Positions 18,237-27,778 are shown, counted from the first letter of the stretch. The stretch: DNA of 64,000 nt from Planctomycetota bacterium (GCA_003388505.1 QQVO01000028.1:1-64000), one strand, 5' to 3'. The notes: generated from the letters alone by a model not told the origin. Translations and numbers: made by a program.

Positions 18237-19202
18237 TCAATCGCCCTGGGCATCACCGGCCGGAGTGCCCTTTCTCTCCGTGTCAGTTGACTTGCGAATT
18301 CTCTCCAGCGCCCGGCGAGCGTAGCCTTGGATCGAAGGGCTCGGGTCAGTGGTTGCCTCTATGATGTCCGGAACGGCGGATTCGGCGTTCCGGCCGAACC
18401 AGCCCAGAGCAATCAGCACCGCGCACCGGACGTTGTTGTCCGGGTCGTTGTGGAGGCGTTCCACCAGAGCCGGGACCGAGAGATCCGGCAATCTGCGGAT
18501 TGAACCAATCGATCGAATCGCCCACTGCCGAACATCGGGATTCCGATCACCAAATGCGTCGAGGAGGGCGGGCACGATCGTTCGGTCTTCATTGGCGAAG
18601 TAGCGGAGGGCCAGCGCCGCGGCGAAACGCGTCGAGACGCCTCCCTCATTGAGTGCCTTGATGAGCGGTGGAATTGCGGCGGGACCGATTGCGGCGAGCG
18701 CCTCTGCCGCCGCCGTCGACTTGTCGTCCTTCAACCGTTCGGCCGGACCGGAGAAGATAGCGGTCGCGGCATCGTAGGCGGGGGTGACGAGTTCGATCAG
18801 GGTCGGAATCGCAGGATGGGCGTCTGCTCCGAGCGCGCGAAAGGCCGAGACGGTCTGAATATCCTCACCCAGACTTTCTGCTTCGGCGACCGAAGCCTGC
18901 TCAAGCTCGCCTTGTGCTTCCAGCATCTGGACTCTCTTGATCAGTTTCTGCGATGCCGGGCTGGTGATCGTGAGTCGCTCGATCAACAGCGGAAGAGCGT
19001 CGACTCCGATCTGCCGGATGGCGTCTTCTGCCGCGCGGTGCTTGTCCATATCGGGAAACCGGCCGACGGCGAAGTCTTCCAGCCACGAGGTGAGCGTCCG
19101 GCCCTCGTAAACCGGTTCGTCCGCAGACGCAGCGAGTTGAGGAGTCGCCAGCAGCACAACTGAAGTCGCAATCAGTAAACCTGCGTTTCGTCGGTGGCGC
19201 AT
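18237..19202 (-). CDS. Exported HEAT-repeat protein (321 aa)
   Basis: A signal peptide (RHRRNAGLLIATSVVLLA, cleavage near AASADE) precedes a short conserved block 'YEGRTLTSWLEDF'. At least five HEAT-type helical repeats follow, with the consensus DP-NN-R--A--ALG--G as in 'NPDVRQWAIRSIGSI' and 'DPDNNVRCAVLIALGWFG'. The role is probably protein-protein scaffolding outside the cytoplasm. The ATG at 19202 has a GGAGG ribosome site 8-12 bases upstream and fits the signal peptide; the upstream in-frame start at 19265 does not. Confidence 0.8.
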   Translation of the reverse strand: MRHRRNAGLLIATSVVLLATPQLAASADEPVYEGRTLTSWLEDFAVGRFPDMDKHRAAEDAIRQIGVDALPLLIERLTITSPASQKLIKRVQMLEAQGELEQASVAEAESLGEDIQTVSAFRALGADAHPAIPTLIELVTPAYDAATAIFSGPAERLKDDKSTAAAEALAAIGPAAIPPLIKALNEGGVSTRFAAALALRYFANEDRTIVPALLDAFGDRNPDVRQWAIRSIGSIRRLPDLSVPALVERLHNDPDNNVRCAVLIALGWFGRNAESAVPDIIEATTDPSPSIQGYARRALERIRKSTDTERKGTPAGDAQGD

Positions 19203-19423
19203 TCTCAAACCTCCGGGTACTTCCCGCGCGGGCGTCCGTTGGCAATCAATCGGCAGCCATCGCACTCATAATACGCTTATGGGCGCCCACGCTGAATTCA
19301 AGCGTCTCGACGATGCGTCTTGACAGGTGGGACTGAGCAAGTCGACGACGTTGTGGCGGGATTCGCACCTGCCCAGCCATGAGACGAAACGAACGCCGAA
19401 TGGACAACAGCCTCTGCCTCTTT

Positions 19424-19570
19424 GGAGTGCGGCGACCTGTCGTCGCTTTGGGATTTCCGGGGGCGTTGGTGTTTGCGGGGGGAGGGCCGGCTTCGGAATC
19501 GGTTCGCTCCCCGATTCTCCGAGGGTCCGGACCTTGATCGTCCGAAAGCGGCGACAGGTCGCCGCACTCC
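19424..19570. repeat. 26-bp inverted repeat with about 95-bp centre
   Basis: GGAGTGCGGCGACCTGTCGTCGCTTT (written in two halves: GGAGTGCGGCGACC and TGTCGTCGCTTT) at 19424-19449 and its reverse complement at 19545-19570 differ by one base. Each arm contains the near-palindrome GCGGCGACCTGTCGCCGC. The element lies in the gap 19203-19736 between divergently transcribed genes and looks like a small transposable or regulatory inverted-repeat unit. No ORF is supported inside. Confidence 0.6.
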
Positions 19571-19736
19571 GAAATGCGAAATGCTTTCCGCTTGGCAAGC
19601 GCGGGAATCTGCGGCACAATAGTGAATGGTGAGGCTGTAGGCCGATCAATGGCAATGGCCGGTGAACAGTCGACTTTCCCGCCGCACGTTGCGTGCGAAC
19701 GTTCCTGCCCCGTTGTTCTGCCCAATAGCACCCTTC

Positions 19737-21203
19737 ATGCGCATTCCGAATCATCGCTGTCCCGGGCCTCCGGCGATTGAATCGCTTAACGCCGCGCAAG
19801 CCGCACCCGCTGCGGGTGGTCGGCGGTGCAGCCGGCGGAGTTTTCTGACGGCCGGTGCGCTGGGTCTGGGGGGATTGGGACTGGCGGATGTGCTGCGGTT
19901 GCGGGCGGAGGCGTCGTCGCCGACGGTTGATCCGGACACGTCGCTGATCTTCATCTGGTTGCCGGGCGGTCCGCCGCACACCGAGACGTACGACATGAAG
20001 CCGCAGGCCCCGTCCGATTACCGGGGCATCTTCAATCCGATCGCGACGAACCTGCCGGGGCTCGACGTCTGCGAGTTCCTGCCGATGCACGCGCGGATCG
20101 CGGACAAGTACAACATCATCCGGTCGGTGGCGCATGAGTTCGCCGACCACGGCGGCGGCCACAAACGGTTTCTGACGGGCCGGCACCCGAAGACGCCCAC
20201 CGGGTTCGTGAACGATGCGCCGATGGTCGGATCGATCGTGGCCAAGATGCGGGAGCACATCAACCGCGGGATCCCCAACTACATCTCCGGGGCGAACGCC
20301 GGGCGCGACGGCGTGGATGTCTACAGCTTCGGCGCCGCGTACCTTGGTCCGTCGTACGCGCCGTTTTCCGTGCCGGGCGACCCCAGCGCAGAGAACTTTG
20401 AAGTCCGCAACCTGCAACTCTCCGCGTCAACCGAGAACCGCCTGGAGGACCGGGCGACGCTGCTGACGAGTTTTGACCGCCTCCGCCACGACATCGACGA
20501 GTCGGGCATGATGGACGCGATGGACACGTACAACGAAAAGGCGGTCAGCCTGCTCACAAGTGCGGCGGCCCGGAATGCCTTTGATCTGTCGCAGGAACCT
20601 GAGGCCCTGAAGGATCGCTACGGCCGGCATGCGTGGGGCTACCGCGCCCTGATGGCCCGGCGGCTGGTCGAAGCGGGTTGCTCGTTCGTCACGATGGTGA
20701 TGGAGAACCCGTACGTCTCCGGGATTCCGCATCCGAAAGACGGCGTCTACAACTGGGATTCGCACGCCGTCAACTGCCACATGTTCAACGATCTGCGGAA
20801 CAGGCTGCCGATCTACGACCGCGTGATTACCGCGCTGGTGGAAGACCTGCACGATCGGGGGCTGACGAAGAAAGTGATGCTCGTGGTGACGGGCGAATTC
20901 GGACGGACGCCGCGGATCAACCCGGCGGTCGGCACGCAGACCGGCCAGATGCAACCGGGTCGCGACCACTGGCCGGGGGCGATGTCGATGCTCGTCTGCG
21001 GCGGCGGGATGCGGACCGGTCAGGTGATCGGTTCCACCACGTCGAAGGGGGAAAGCCCCAAGGACCGACCGCTGACGCCCAACGACCTGTGGGCGACGGT
21101 GTACCGGCATCTCGGGATCGATTACGAGCATACGTTCCCGGACCACTCGGGACGGCCGATGCCGATTCTGCCGTACGGGGAGCCGATTACGGAGTTGCTG
21201 TAG
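19737..21203 (+). CDS. DUF1501 protein with Tat-type signal (488 aa)
   Basis: Belongs to the DUF1501 family, which has a sulfatase/alkaline-phosphatase-like fold and is abundant in planctomycetes, usually paired with DUF1549/DUF1553 cytochrome-like proteins. An RRSFLTAGALGLGGLGLADV twin-arginine-type signal begins about residue 35. Conserved stretches include LIFIWLPGGPPHTETYDMKP, VTGEFGRTPRIN and the C-terminal HLGIDYEHTFPDHSGRPM. No DUF1549 partner is adjacent, unlike the second DUF1501 gene near 59 kb. The ATG at 19737 is chosen because upstream residues look like translated repeat DNA. The exact biochemical role is unknown. Confidence 0.85.
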   Translation: MRIPNHRCPGPPAIESLNAAQAAPAAGGRRCSRRSFLTAGALGLGGLGLADVLRLRAEASSPTVDPDTSLIFIWLPGGPPHTETYDMKPQAPSDYRGIFNPIATNLPGLDVCEFLPMHARIADKYNIIRSVAHEFADHGGGHKRFLTGRHPKTPTGFVNDAPMVGSIVAKMREHINRGIPNYISGANAGRDGVDVYSFGAAYLGPSYAPFSVPGDPSAENFEVRNLQLSASTENRLEDRATLLTSFDRLRHDIDESGMMDAMDTYNEKAVSLLTSAAARNAFDLSQEPEALKDRYGRHAWGYRALMARRLVEAGCSFVTMVMENPYVSGIPHPKDGVYNWDSHAVNCHMFNDLRNRLPIYDRVITALVEDLHDRGLTKKVMLVVTGEFGRTPRINPAVGTQTGQMQPGRDHWPGAMSMLVCGGGMRTGQVIGSTTSKGESPKDRPLTPNDLWATVYRHLGIDYEHTFPDHSGRPMPILPYGEPITELL

Positions 21204-21370
21204 TCCCCCGTCAGGGCTTGCTGTTCCGCAAGCTTCGCGTCCGCACTCATCGATTTTTCATCCGCTGGTGTTCGTCGTGTCTATCACGCGGCGAGCGGCG
21301 CGGCGTCAACCCGCCGACGCATTCTCACCAGTGACCTGCGGCTGATTCAACGGTGAACAGGTTGAAAACC

Positions 21371-21665
21371 TGTCGCTTACACACATCTCTCGATCCCCGA
21401 TTGAGTGACTCTTCGAGAGATTCGAATGGAACGCGGATGACCACGGATGGGACCGATTTTCGCTGATTGCTTTCTGTGGAGTGCAGAGTATTCACGCCGG
21501 GATCGATGCGGTCTCGTCGCCGCCGCCTTTCGAGGAATACCCCGAAATCCGTGGCGATCCGCCAAATCCGCGAAAATCTGTGTCCTGTTCGAGAATCCCC
21601 AGGGCCCGGTTCCTCGCGGCGAGTCCCCATTCGACAGGTTGAAGCCGAGTTGTGCGTAAGCGACA
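21371..21665. repeat. Dispersed repeat family A (MITE-like), copy 1
   Basis: About 295 bp with inverted ends TGTCGCTTACACACA (left) and the reverse complement of TGTGCGTAAGCGACA (right). The inside contains ATTCGAATGGAACGCGGATG, GGGACCGATTTTCGCTGATT and, inverted, GAAAATCTGTGTCCTGTTCG. Related copies are at 35195, 43403 and 45960. Short hairpins (ACAGGTT-GAA-AACCTGT; GCCTT-CC-AAGGC) abut both ends. It occupies most of the 21204-21781 gap; the remainder shows no gene. Long translated frames inside are not real genes. Confidence 0.75.
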
Positions 21666-21781
21666 GCCTTCCAAGGCCGTGGGTGAGAAAAGTCCTGCTG
21701 GCAATGCCCGCGCTGGGGGATTCGTGCTCCGATCGCGAGCGGCGCCGGCCATTTCGTGGCTGACGGAGCACTCGGCTTCGC

Positions 21782-22327
21782 TCAGAAGTTCAAGAAATCG
21801 TCGCGGTCGGCTCCGGCTTTGATGTCGGCGTTGTCCCGATCTTTTTCGGTCGCTCTCAAGGTCAGCACGGAATGGGGGTCCGCTGCGGGCGGCGCGGGCG
21901 GCTGGATGCCGGGGCGCTGCGGTTCCGGAAACGGAATGTGCAGAAAGTCCCTCTGAACGGCGGCCGGGCGCGCGGGAACAGTCGTCGCCGGCGGAGTCTG
22001 CCACTGCATCGCGACGATCAACAGCGCGCAGGCGGCCGTCATCGCCACAAAGGGGGGCCAGCCGTTGAAACGGGACTTGGAAAACCGCGAACTCTGCTGC
22101 TCTTGAATCCGGTTGGCCAGTTCGGGCCAGAGGCTGTCTGAGGCGTCGTAGGTGGGATCGCGATCGGCGTTTTCCAGAACGCGGAACGTCTTCTTCAAGC
22201 GGCGGTAATGAGTGCGACACGCCGGACAGGCCGCGAGATGGCGCTTCAACTCTTCACGCTGCTGCCGGTCGGAGAGATCCTCCCCGACCCAGAGGGCAAT
22301 CGTCGATTTTGCTTGACGGCAGTTCAT
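21782..22327 (-). CDS. Zinc-finger anti-sigma factor (181 aa)
   Basis: Membrane-anchored anti-sigma factor expected to hold the ECF sigma factor encoded just upstream. The N-terminal zf-HC2/ZAS domain has a Cys near residue 3, then HLAACPACRTH (His-x3-Cys-x2-Cys, about residues 30-40). A single transmembrane helix (WPPFVAMTAACALLIVAMQW, about 89-108) precedes a Pro-rich extracytoplasmic tail of about 70 residues with no recognised domain. It lies 130 bases downstream of the sigma gene on the same strand, the usual sigma/anti-sigma order. Confidence 0.85.
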   Translation of the reverse strand: MNCRQAKSTIALWVGEDLSDRQQREELKRHLAACPACRTHYRRLKKTFRVLENADRDPTYDASDSLWPELANRIQEQQSSRFSKSRFNGWPPFVAMTAACALLIVAMQWQTPPATTVPARPAAVQRDFLHIPFPEPQRPGIQPPAPPAADPHSVLTLRATEKDRDNADIKAGADRDDFLNF

Positions 22328-22457
22328 GGGATTGTCTTCAGGTCGTCACCAACTGAACCCGGGCTCGCAGACCGATCACAACCGATTCCACGCTCCCGAA
22401 TCGTACGCACGTCCCTGCTGTTTTTCCTGCTGATTTTCGTCGAAATGTTTGTGCTGC

Positions 22458-23129
22458 TCAACTTTCTTCAGTCGCGGCGGCGCCCAGGGGCAATGCCGCT
22501 TCCTCGCGACGCTGGCGTCGCTCCCAGATCTCCTGAAACCGGTTTCTCGCCTCGGCCAGCCGCCACCGGATCGTGGCTTCCCGCCGGTTGAGGATGGCCG
22601 CAATCTCCGATGTGGAGAAGCCCTCCAGATCCCGCAGGACGAGAACGATGCGGTACTTCTCCGGAAGTTTCTCGATGACCTGCCACACTTCCTGGTGAAG
22701 GTCGATTGTCTTACGTGGATCGGGTTCGCCCGGATCGGGCCAACGGTCTTGCCCACTGTCGGTAAACAGCGACGCCCACACCCGCCGTTTGCGCCGCCGC
22801 AGGAAGTCGAGCGTGGCGTTGACTCCGATGCGAAACAGCCAGGGGCCGAACCGCCGCGAAGCATCGAACTGATCCAACCGCTCATAGACCCTCAGAAACG
22901 TTTCCTGCGCCAGATCCTCGGCCAAATCGGGGTCCCGGACGAATCGCTGAATCACCCGCAGCAGACGGCGCTCATACCGCTGGACGAGTTCCCCGAAGGC
23001 GTCCTGGTCGCCGGACCGGGCGTCTTCGACAAGCCGTGCATCGCTGGCCGGCGAGCCGGGCTCGAACGGCGAGGCCTGATCGGCGCGTCGTTCGCGCTTC
23101 TCAGCCGTCTTGCGTGCTGGCGTAGACAT
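22458..23129 (-). CDS. ECF RNA polymerase sigma factor (223 aa)
   Basis: Directs RNA polymerase to stress or envelope-response promoters. Region 2 is seen in DAFGELVQRYERRLLRVIQR and DLAEDLAQETFLRVYERLDQF, region 4 in LPEKYRIVLVLRDLEGFSTS and EIAAILNRREATIRWRLAEA (helix-turn-helix). The N-terminal 40 residues are charged and disordered-looking. The ATG at 23129 has AAGGA five bases upstream; a GTG at 23132 is too close to it. The partner anti-sigma gene follows on the same strand, so this is probably an autoregulated pair. Confidence 0.92.
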   Translation of the reverse strand: MSTPARKTAEKRERRADQASPFEPGSPASDARLVEDARSGDQDAFGELVQRYERRLLRVIQRFVRDPDLAEDLAQETFLRVYERLDQFDASRRFGPWLFRIGVNATLDFLRRRKRRVWASLFTDSGQDRWPDPGEPDPRKTIDLHQEVWQVIEKLPEKYRIVLVLRDLEGFSTSEIAAILNRREATIRWRLAEARNRFQEIWERRQRREEAALPLGAAATEES

Positions 23130-23336
23130 CACAATCCTTACGCAGTCGGGCCGATCATCGTTGGAATGATTTCCGCAAGTGCGGGTGATCGCCCGTGGGC
23201 CGGAGTGTGTTACAACCGTTTCAGTCTACTCGACTTAGACGGAATCTGCACTGCCGATTCTCTCGATCGGACCAGTTAGTGCGGACCGGACGATCGGCGA
23301 ATGGCGGGCGTCGAGAAACGCTGGGGCGCTACCCGG

Positions 23337-24965
23337 TCATTGACTGTCAGCGTCAGCCGTCGCCAGTTGGTGGAACTTATCGCGCTGCGCCGTCCACAGC
23401 TGGCTGAGTTCGGCCACCTTCTCGGGGTGGGTCTCCGCCAGATCATTCGTCTCCGCGCGGTCTTCCCGCAGGTTGAAGAGTTCCCAGTCCTCTCCTGCGG
23501 CGGCAACCAGTTTGAAGTCGCCCACGCGGATCGCTCTGTTGCCTTCATGCGACCACCACAGCGAATCGTGCGACACGCTGCCGTCGTCCGTGAAGGCCGG
23601 TACCAGACTGACACCGGGCGGCGCCGGAACAGGTGAACCGCTGAATTCCGCCGGCCGCTCGCCTCCCGCGAGTTCCAGCAGCGTGGGAACGACGTCGATC
23701 ACGTGGCCGGGGTTGTTGCGCAGTTCGCCCCGTGCGGAAATGCCGTTCGGCCAGTGGACGATCAACGGCGTACAGATCCCACCCTCGTGCACCCACGTTT
23801 TGTGTCGACGGAACGGCGTGTTGCTGACGGTCGACCAGCCGGGACCGAGGCAGAGATGGGTCTCCGCCGAGCCCGGCGGCGCGGACGGGTCGTGGCCGTC
23901 GTCGCGGACCATGATTTCAGCGCTTGCCCCATTATCGGAAAGGAAGAGAATGAGTGTCTCGTCGAAAACCTCCATCTCCTTCAGTTGTTGCACGATGCGG
24001 CCGATTTCTCGGTCCATGCGGTCGATCATGGCGGCGTGGAGTGCCATTTTTTCGGCCTGAAACTCCTGCTGTTCGGCCGTCAGGTCGCTCCACGGCAGGG
24101 GCCGGTTGACTTCCCCGGGACCGAGGATTTTGAGCGCTTCGGGAAAGTGATAGGGTGGCCCGACGTCGCGTTCGACGTCCGAGATGAGGCCTGGTGCGAT
24201 GCCCATCTCCCGTTGCCGCTGCCTGCGCTCGTCCCGAATGCGGTCCCAGCCGACCTGGTAGTGGTTCCGGTAGCGCTCGATGTCCTCCGGCAGGGCGTGC
24301 AGCGGAAAGTGCGGCGCGGTAAACGCAACGTAGTGGAAGAACGGTGCTCCTGCATGATGGGCGGCGTGGTCCCGGAGACAGCGGATCGCATGATCGGCGA
24401 TCGCGGTCGTGGCGTAGAAGCCCGACTCCGGTTCGACCGGTGGCAGGGTCCGGTCGTCTTCGAAATGACGACGCGGATGGAAGAACCGGCCCTGGTCCCG
24501 CAGCAGATAGGAGCGGTGAAAGCCGCTTTCGACCGGCATGCCGTCGATATGCCACTTGCCCGAGTGGTAGGACCGGTACCCGGCTGAATCGAGCAGCGAG
24601 GGCAGGAGGGGCGCCCAGCCGGGACGATTCCCCCGGTCTTGTCCCGGCAGATCGGGGAACTCGTCGCGACAGACCTGTTGCGCATAGTAGCCGGTGAGGA
24701 GGGCGGCCCGCGTGGGCCAGCAGCGGGCGGTGTTGTAGAACTGGGTGAACCTGAGTCCGCCGGCCGCGAGGGCGTCGAGTTGCGGCGTCTTGATCTCGCC
24801 GCCGTAACATCCGAGATCGGAGTAACCCATGTCGTCCGCCATGATGAGGACGATGTTGGGCGGACCGGTGCGGGATTCTTCACACCGCGCTGCGGCGGGA
24901 CTCAGGATTCCGCAGGCGGCGAGAGCGAGACAGGCCAGAACCAGTGGGCGTCGATAGCGTTGCAC
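23337..24965 (-). CDS. Secreted formylglycine sulfatase (542 aa)
   Basis: Sulfate-ester hydrolase of the type I (arylsulfatase) family. The N-terminus is a signal peptide (RRPLVLACLALAACGILSPAAA). The metal site MADDMGYSDLGCYGG is near residue 46-60, and the activation motif CWPTR (Cys converted to formylglycine) lies in the ARCWPTRAALLTGYY block. GKWHIDG and later LFLSDNGASAE complete the fold. GTG at 24965 with AGGAG upstream is chosen; the same reading frame stays open for another 209 codons but there it overlaps the next gene. Planctomycetes use such enzymes on sulfated algal polysaccharides; the specific substrate is not visible. Confidence 0.93.
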   Translation of the reverse strand: MQRYRRPLVLACLALAACGILSPAAARCEESRTGPPNIVLIMADDMGYSDLGCYGGEIKTPQLDALAAGGLRFTQFYNTARCWPTRAALLTGYYAQQVCRDEFPDLPGQDRGNRPGWAPLLPSLLDSAGYRSYHSGKWHIDGMPVESGFHRSYLLRDQGRFFHPRRHFEDDRTLPPVEPESGFYATTAIADHAIRCLRDHAAHHAGAPFFHYVAFTAPHFPLHALPEDIERYRNHYQVGWDRIRDERRQRQREMGIAPGLISDVERDVGPPYHFPEALKILGPGEVNRPLPWSDLTAEQQEFQAEKMALHAAMIDRMDREIGRIVQQLKEMEVFDETLILFLSDNGASAEIMVRDDGHDPSAPPGSAETHLCLGPGWSTVSNTPFRRHKTWVHEGGICTPLIVHWPNGISARGELRNNPGHVIDVVPTLLELAGGERPAEFSGSPVPAPPGVSLVPAFTDDGSVSHDSLWWSHEGNRAIRVGDFKLVAAAGEDWELFNLREDRAETNDLAETHPEKVAELSQLWTAQRDKFHQLATADADSQ

Positions 24966-25051
24966 GGGACTCCTGACGAATCGAGGCGTGAGTCGGCGCG
25001 CGATGCGCGACTCCGGTTTCTCACAGACCGGTTGCGGGCGGCGGTTCCGTC

Positions 25052-25627
25052 TCAGGAGGGACGGCTTTCCGGCGCCGACGCTGCAGCTTCGGCAGGCGGC
25101 GCGACGGCGCTTTCCACCTGGCTTGTTTCTGTAGCCGGTTTCTTCGGGGGCGCGCCGTGCGGGGTGTTGCGGGCGACGAGGACGACGCCGGCGGCGACCA
25201 GCAGCATCCCCATCCACAGCATCGGGCTGGTGTGTGCTCTGCCCGCGAGTTGAATGTACGCGACGATGGCGTTCACGGTGACGGCCCCCCCGAACACGAT
25301 CGGCATGACGTAGGCCGGCTTGCCTCCCGTAATCATTGCAGACGTGAGACCGAGCGCCCCGAATGCGCCGAGTGTGCCGGCCCAGAAGCCCCACGTCATG
25401 GCGGGGCTCTGGCTGCCGGTGTAGGTGTAGCTGTCGCCTTTGACGTTCATCGCGGCGAGTCCCCCGGCGACGGCCCAGACGAGATAGGCGATTCCGATGA
25501 AGACGTACGGCTTGAACGGGCTCCACTCGCCGATCGGGCTCCGGGCCTTGGCCACGGTTGGACCGTACAGTCCCCAGCAGAGCGCGGTGCACAACGCGAA
25601 GATGACGGGAATGAGAATGCTCTTCAT
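25052..25627 (-). CDS. DMT-like small membrane protein (191 aa)
   Basis: Five to six hydrophobic helices, beginning with SILIPVIFALCTALCWGLYG, and the motif ALCWGLYGPTVAKA resemble the start of drug/metabolite-transporter halves. Other segments include FIGIAYLVWAVAGGLAAM, MTWGFWAGTLGAFGALGLTS and a final LWMGMLLVAAGVVLVAR, followed by a Pro/Ala-rich cytoplasmic tail. It could be a half-size transporter or an uncharacterised planctomycete family. The ATG at 25627 has GAGG upstream; the extension to 26038 crosses non-coding sequence. It is 86 bases upstream of the sulfatase and on the same strand. Confidence 0.6.
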   Translation of the reverse strand: MKSILIPVIFALCTALCWGLYGPTVAKARSPIGEWSPFKPYVFIGIAYLVWAVAGGLAAMNVKGDSYTYTGSQSPAMTWGFWAGTLGAFGALGLTSAMITGGKPAYVMPIVFGGAVTVNAIVAYIQLAGRAHTSPMLWMGMLLVAAGVVLVARNTPHGAPPKKPATETSQVESAVAPPAEAAASAPESRPS

Positions 25628-25965
25628 GGAAACCTCATGACCACTGCAACACAGGTTGATTTTGAGTCTTTCGAGATAACATACGCGCCACTTGCGCGCA
25701 TGCTGTACGAACGTCATTCGACTCTGTTTGGTTGTGGCAAACCAGCCAGGCTGGGTTCGTTCGCCGGCGTGTATGGTAGCGACTGCCCTGCCCTCTGGCA
25801 TCCGTCGCGCGAGGCGCGTTCGCGACTGGTCTTTGTGCGCCCGCCGGATGACGCTACAACGCAGCGACAGTGCCGCTTGGCACGGATCGCGCAAGACGAT
25901 AGGTGCCCTGACAGGACACCGTCTTCCCGTTCCATCAATTCCCGGTTGGCGCCGCACGAGGGAGC
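25628..25965. other. Divergent intergenic region, 338 bp
   Basis: Separates the leftward small membrane protein from rightward murJ, so it should hold both promoters. A small hairpin GGTGCCCTGACAGGACACC lies at about 25901-25919. I see no convincing consensus -35/-10 pair, RNA gene or ORF. Confidence 0.4.
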
Positions 25966-27633
25966 ATGTCGACTCCGGTCTCAGGGAAAGATGTCTCTCC
26001 TGCAGGCAGAGCAGAGACTCTCGACTCATCCGAAGCACGCAGTTTCCTCGGGGCCGGGTTCCGGGTCGTGAGCCTGTGCACGCTGGCCAGCCGCATTCTG
26101 GGGCTGCTGCGGGACATGGCGATGGCGGCCTTGTTCGGGGCCGGTCCGGTGCTGGACGCCTTCACCGTGGCGTTTCGGCTGCCGAATCTGGCGCGGCGGT
26201 TATTCGGCGAGGGGGCGCTCACGACGGCCTTCCTGCCGGTGTTCGTCGAAGAACTGCAAAGCGACGACCCGGACGGCGCCCGGCGTGTGGGAACGGGGGT
26301 GTTCTTCGCTCTGGCCGGCGTGCTGGCGTTGCTCGTCGGCGTGGCGGAAGCAGTGATTGGAGCGGCGTTGCTGACCCTCTCGTTGTCGGCCGACGCCCGC
26401 TTGCTGCTCGAACTGGTCGCCATCCTCTCACCGTATCTGGTGCTGATCTGCCTGGCGGCGCAGGTCAGCGCGATGCTGCATGCGCTGAAGCACTTCTTCT
26501 GGCCGGCCCTGCTGCCGGTCGTACTCAATCTGGCCTGGCTGGCGGCGGTCGCCGTTGCGGCCACGAAGGTCGAAACCTCCGTCACTCAGATCCGCGTGAT
26601 TTCGCTGGTCGTGGTTCTCGCCGGAGTGATTCAACTCCTGGTGGTGCTGGCCGCGCTGCGCGCGCGGGGCTTCCGTTTCACGTGGAACGCTCGCGCCGCC
26701 CGTCCGCAGGTCAGACGCGTCTTTGCCGCGATGCTGCCGATCGTTGTCGGTCTCTCGATCACGCAGTTTAACGCAGCGCTCGACAGCCTGCTGGCGTGGC
26801 TGCTGGCCGAACCGCCGCCGGGAACCGTCTCCGGCGCGTCCTGGATTCCACAACTGGTGGAATCGGGGACCGCTTCGGCGCTCTACTTCGGTCAGCGGAT
26901 GTACCAGTTTCCGCTGGGCGTTTTCGGCGTCGCGTTGGGGACCGTGCTGTTTCCTTTGCTGGCGGAACATGCGCAGCGCGGCGACCGCGCCGCCGTCCGA
27001 AGTGATCTGAGCTACGGCGTCAGGCTGGCGATCGCGATCGGGCTCCCGTCGTCCGCGGGACTTTATGTGCTCAGTGGTCCGATCACGTCGCTGTTGTTCC
27101 AGCACGGACGATTCACCGAGGCTGACGCGGCGCTCACATCGCAGATGGTGGCTGTCTACGGCGCGGCCGTGTGGGCGTCGATCGGGCTGCTGATCATTCA
27201 TCGCGGCTACTACGCGCTGGGTGACCGGACTACGCCGGTGCGGATCGGTCTGCTGGCGGTGGCGGTGAACCTGGCGCTGAACCTGATCCTCGTCTGTAGC
27301 CTGGGGGGAGTGGGACTGGCTCTCGCCACGGCGCTCGCCGCCGCGGTGCAGTGCATTCTGGCGGCCGTGATGCTGCAGCAGCGAACCGGCAGTCTCGATT
27401 GGGCCGCGATTGCTTCGACCGGCGGCAAGACGCTGCTCGCAACGCTCCTGATGACAGCGGCCTGCGTCGTCGTCCGGCCGTCACTGACGACAAGTGCAAC
27501 AATTGCAGACCGCCTGGTCGCGGTCGCCGCTCCGATGATCGCCGGTGCGGCCGTTTATCTGGCGGCGGCGAGAGCTGTCCGACTGCGTGAGCCGTGGACG
27601 CTGATCTCGCGGGGATCTCTTCCCGCTGAGTAG
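25966..27633 (+). CDS. murJ: Lipid II flippase MurJ/MviN (555 aa)
   Basis: Polytopic MOP-superfamily transporter that moves lipid II across the cytoplasmic membrane for peptidoglycan synthesis. The signature RLPNLARRLFGEGALTTAFL lies near residues 69-88, following SRILGLLRDMAMAALFG; about 14 hydrophobic helices are present. It has the usual length for the family. The stop codon TAG (27631-27633) is the first three bases of dispersed repeat family B, so the present C-terminus (RGSLPAE) may have been set by the repeat insertion. It is monocistronic by appearance. The presence of murJ fits recent evidence that planctomycetes make peptidoglycan. Confidence 0.95.
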   Translation: MSTPVSGKDVSPAGRAETLDSSEARSFLGAGFRVVSLCTLASRILGLLRDMAMAALFGAGPVLDAFTVAFRLPNLARRLFGEGALTTAFLPVFVEELQSDDPDGARRVGTGVFFALAGVLALLVGVAEAVIGAALLTLSLSADARLLLELVAILSPYLVLICLAAQVSAMLHALKHFFWPALLPVVLNLAWLAAVAVAATKVETSVTQIRVISLVVVLAGVIQLLVVLAALRARGFRFTWNARAARPQVRRVFAAMLPIVVGLSITQFNAALDSLLAWLLAEPPPGTVSGASWIPQLVESGTASALYFGQRMYQFPLGVFGVALGTVLFPLLAEHAQRGDRAAVRSDLSYGVRLAIAIGLPSSAGLYVLSGPITSLLFQHGRFTEADAALTSQMVAVYGAAVWASIGLLIIHRGYYALGDRTTPVRIGLLAVAVNLALNLILVCSLGGVGLALATALAAAVQCILAAVMLQQRTGSLDWAAIASTGGKTLLATLLMTAACVVVRPSLTTSATIADRLVAVAAPMIAGAAVYLAAARAVRLREPWTLISRGSLPAE

Positions 27634-27766
27634 TGGCTCATCGAGGCTGAGTTGACGGGTGCCACTGGCTGCGCCAGAGCGAACCAGAGAGGACGTCTAC
27701 TCCGCGATGCACTGGCGGAACGCCAGTGGCACCCAACCCGTCACTTCAGGATCAAACAACCAGTAG
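27631..27766 (+). repeat. Dispersed repeat family B, copy 1
   Basis: About 136 bp with inverted ends TAGTGGCTCATCGAGGCTGA (left) and, on the other strand, CTACTGGTTGTTTGATCCTG (right). Both arms continue into GACGGGT...GGTGCCACTGGC. Copies occur at 30621-30728, 47814-47952 and 51482-51618. This copy begins exactly at the murJ stop codon. Together with family C copy 2 it fills the whole gap between convergent murJ and the DUF3500 gene. Confidence 0.75.
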
Positions 27767-27778
27767 TCTGTTGCCGAG

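Noticed and set aside
21492-22220. Long open frame on the minus strand across repeat A copy 1
   Set aside because: It crosses the dispersed repeat and part of the anti-sigma gene in another frame; coding pattern absent.
24966-25592. Reading frame of the sulfatase stays open for 209 codons upstream
   Set aside because: That stretch overlaps the membrane protein at 25052-25627, which has a clear start and hydrophobic helices, and the extra residues are Arg-rich with no signal. The GTG at 24965 has a ribosome site and signal peptide.
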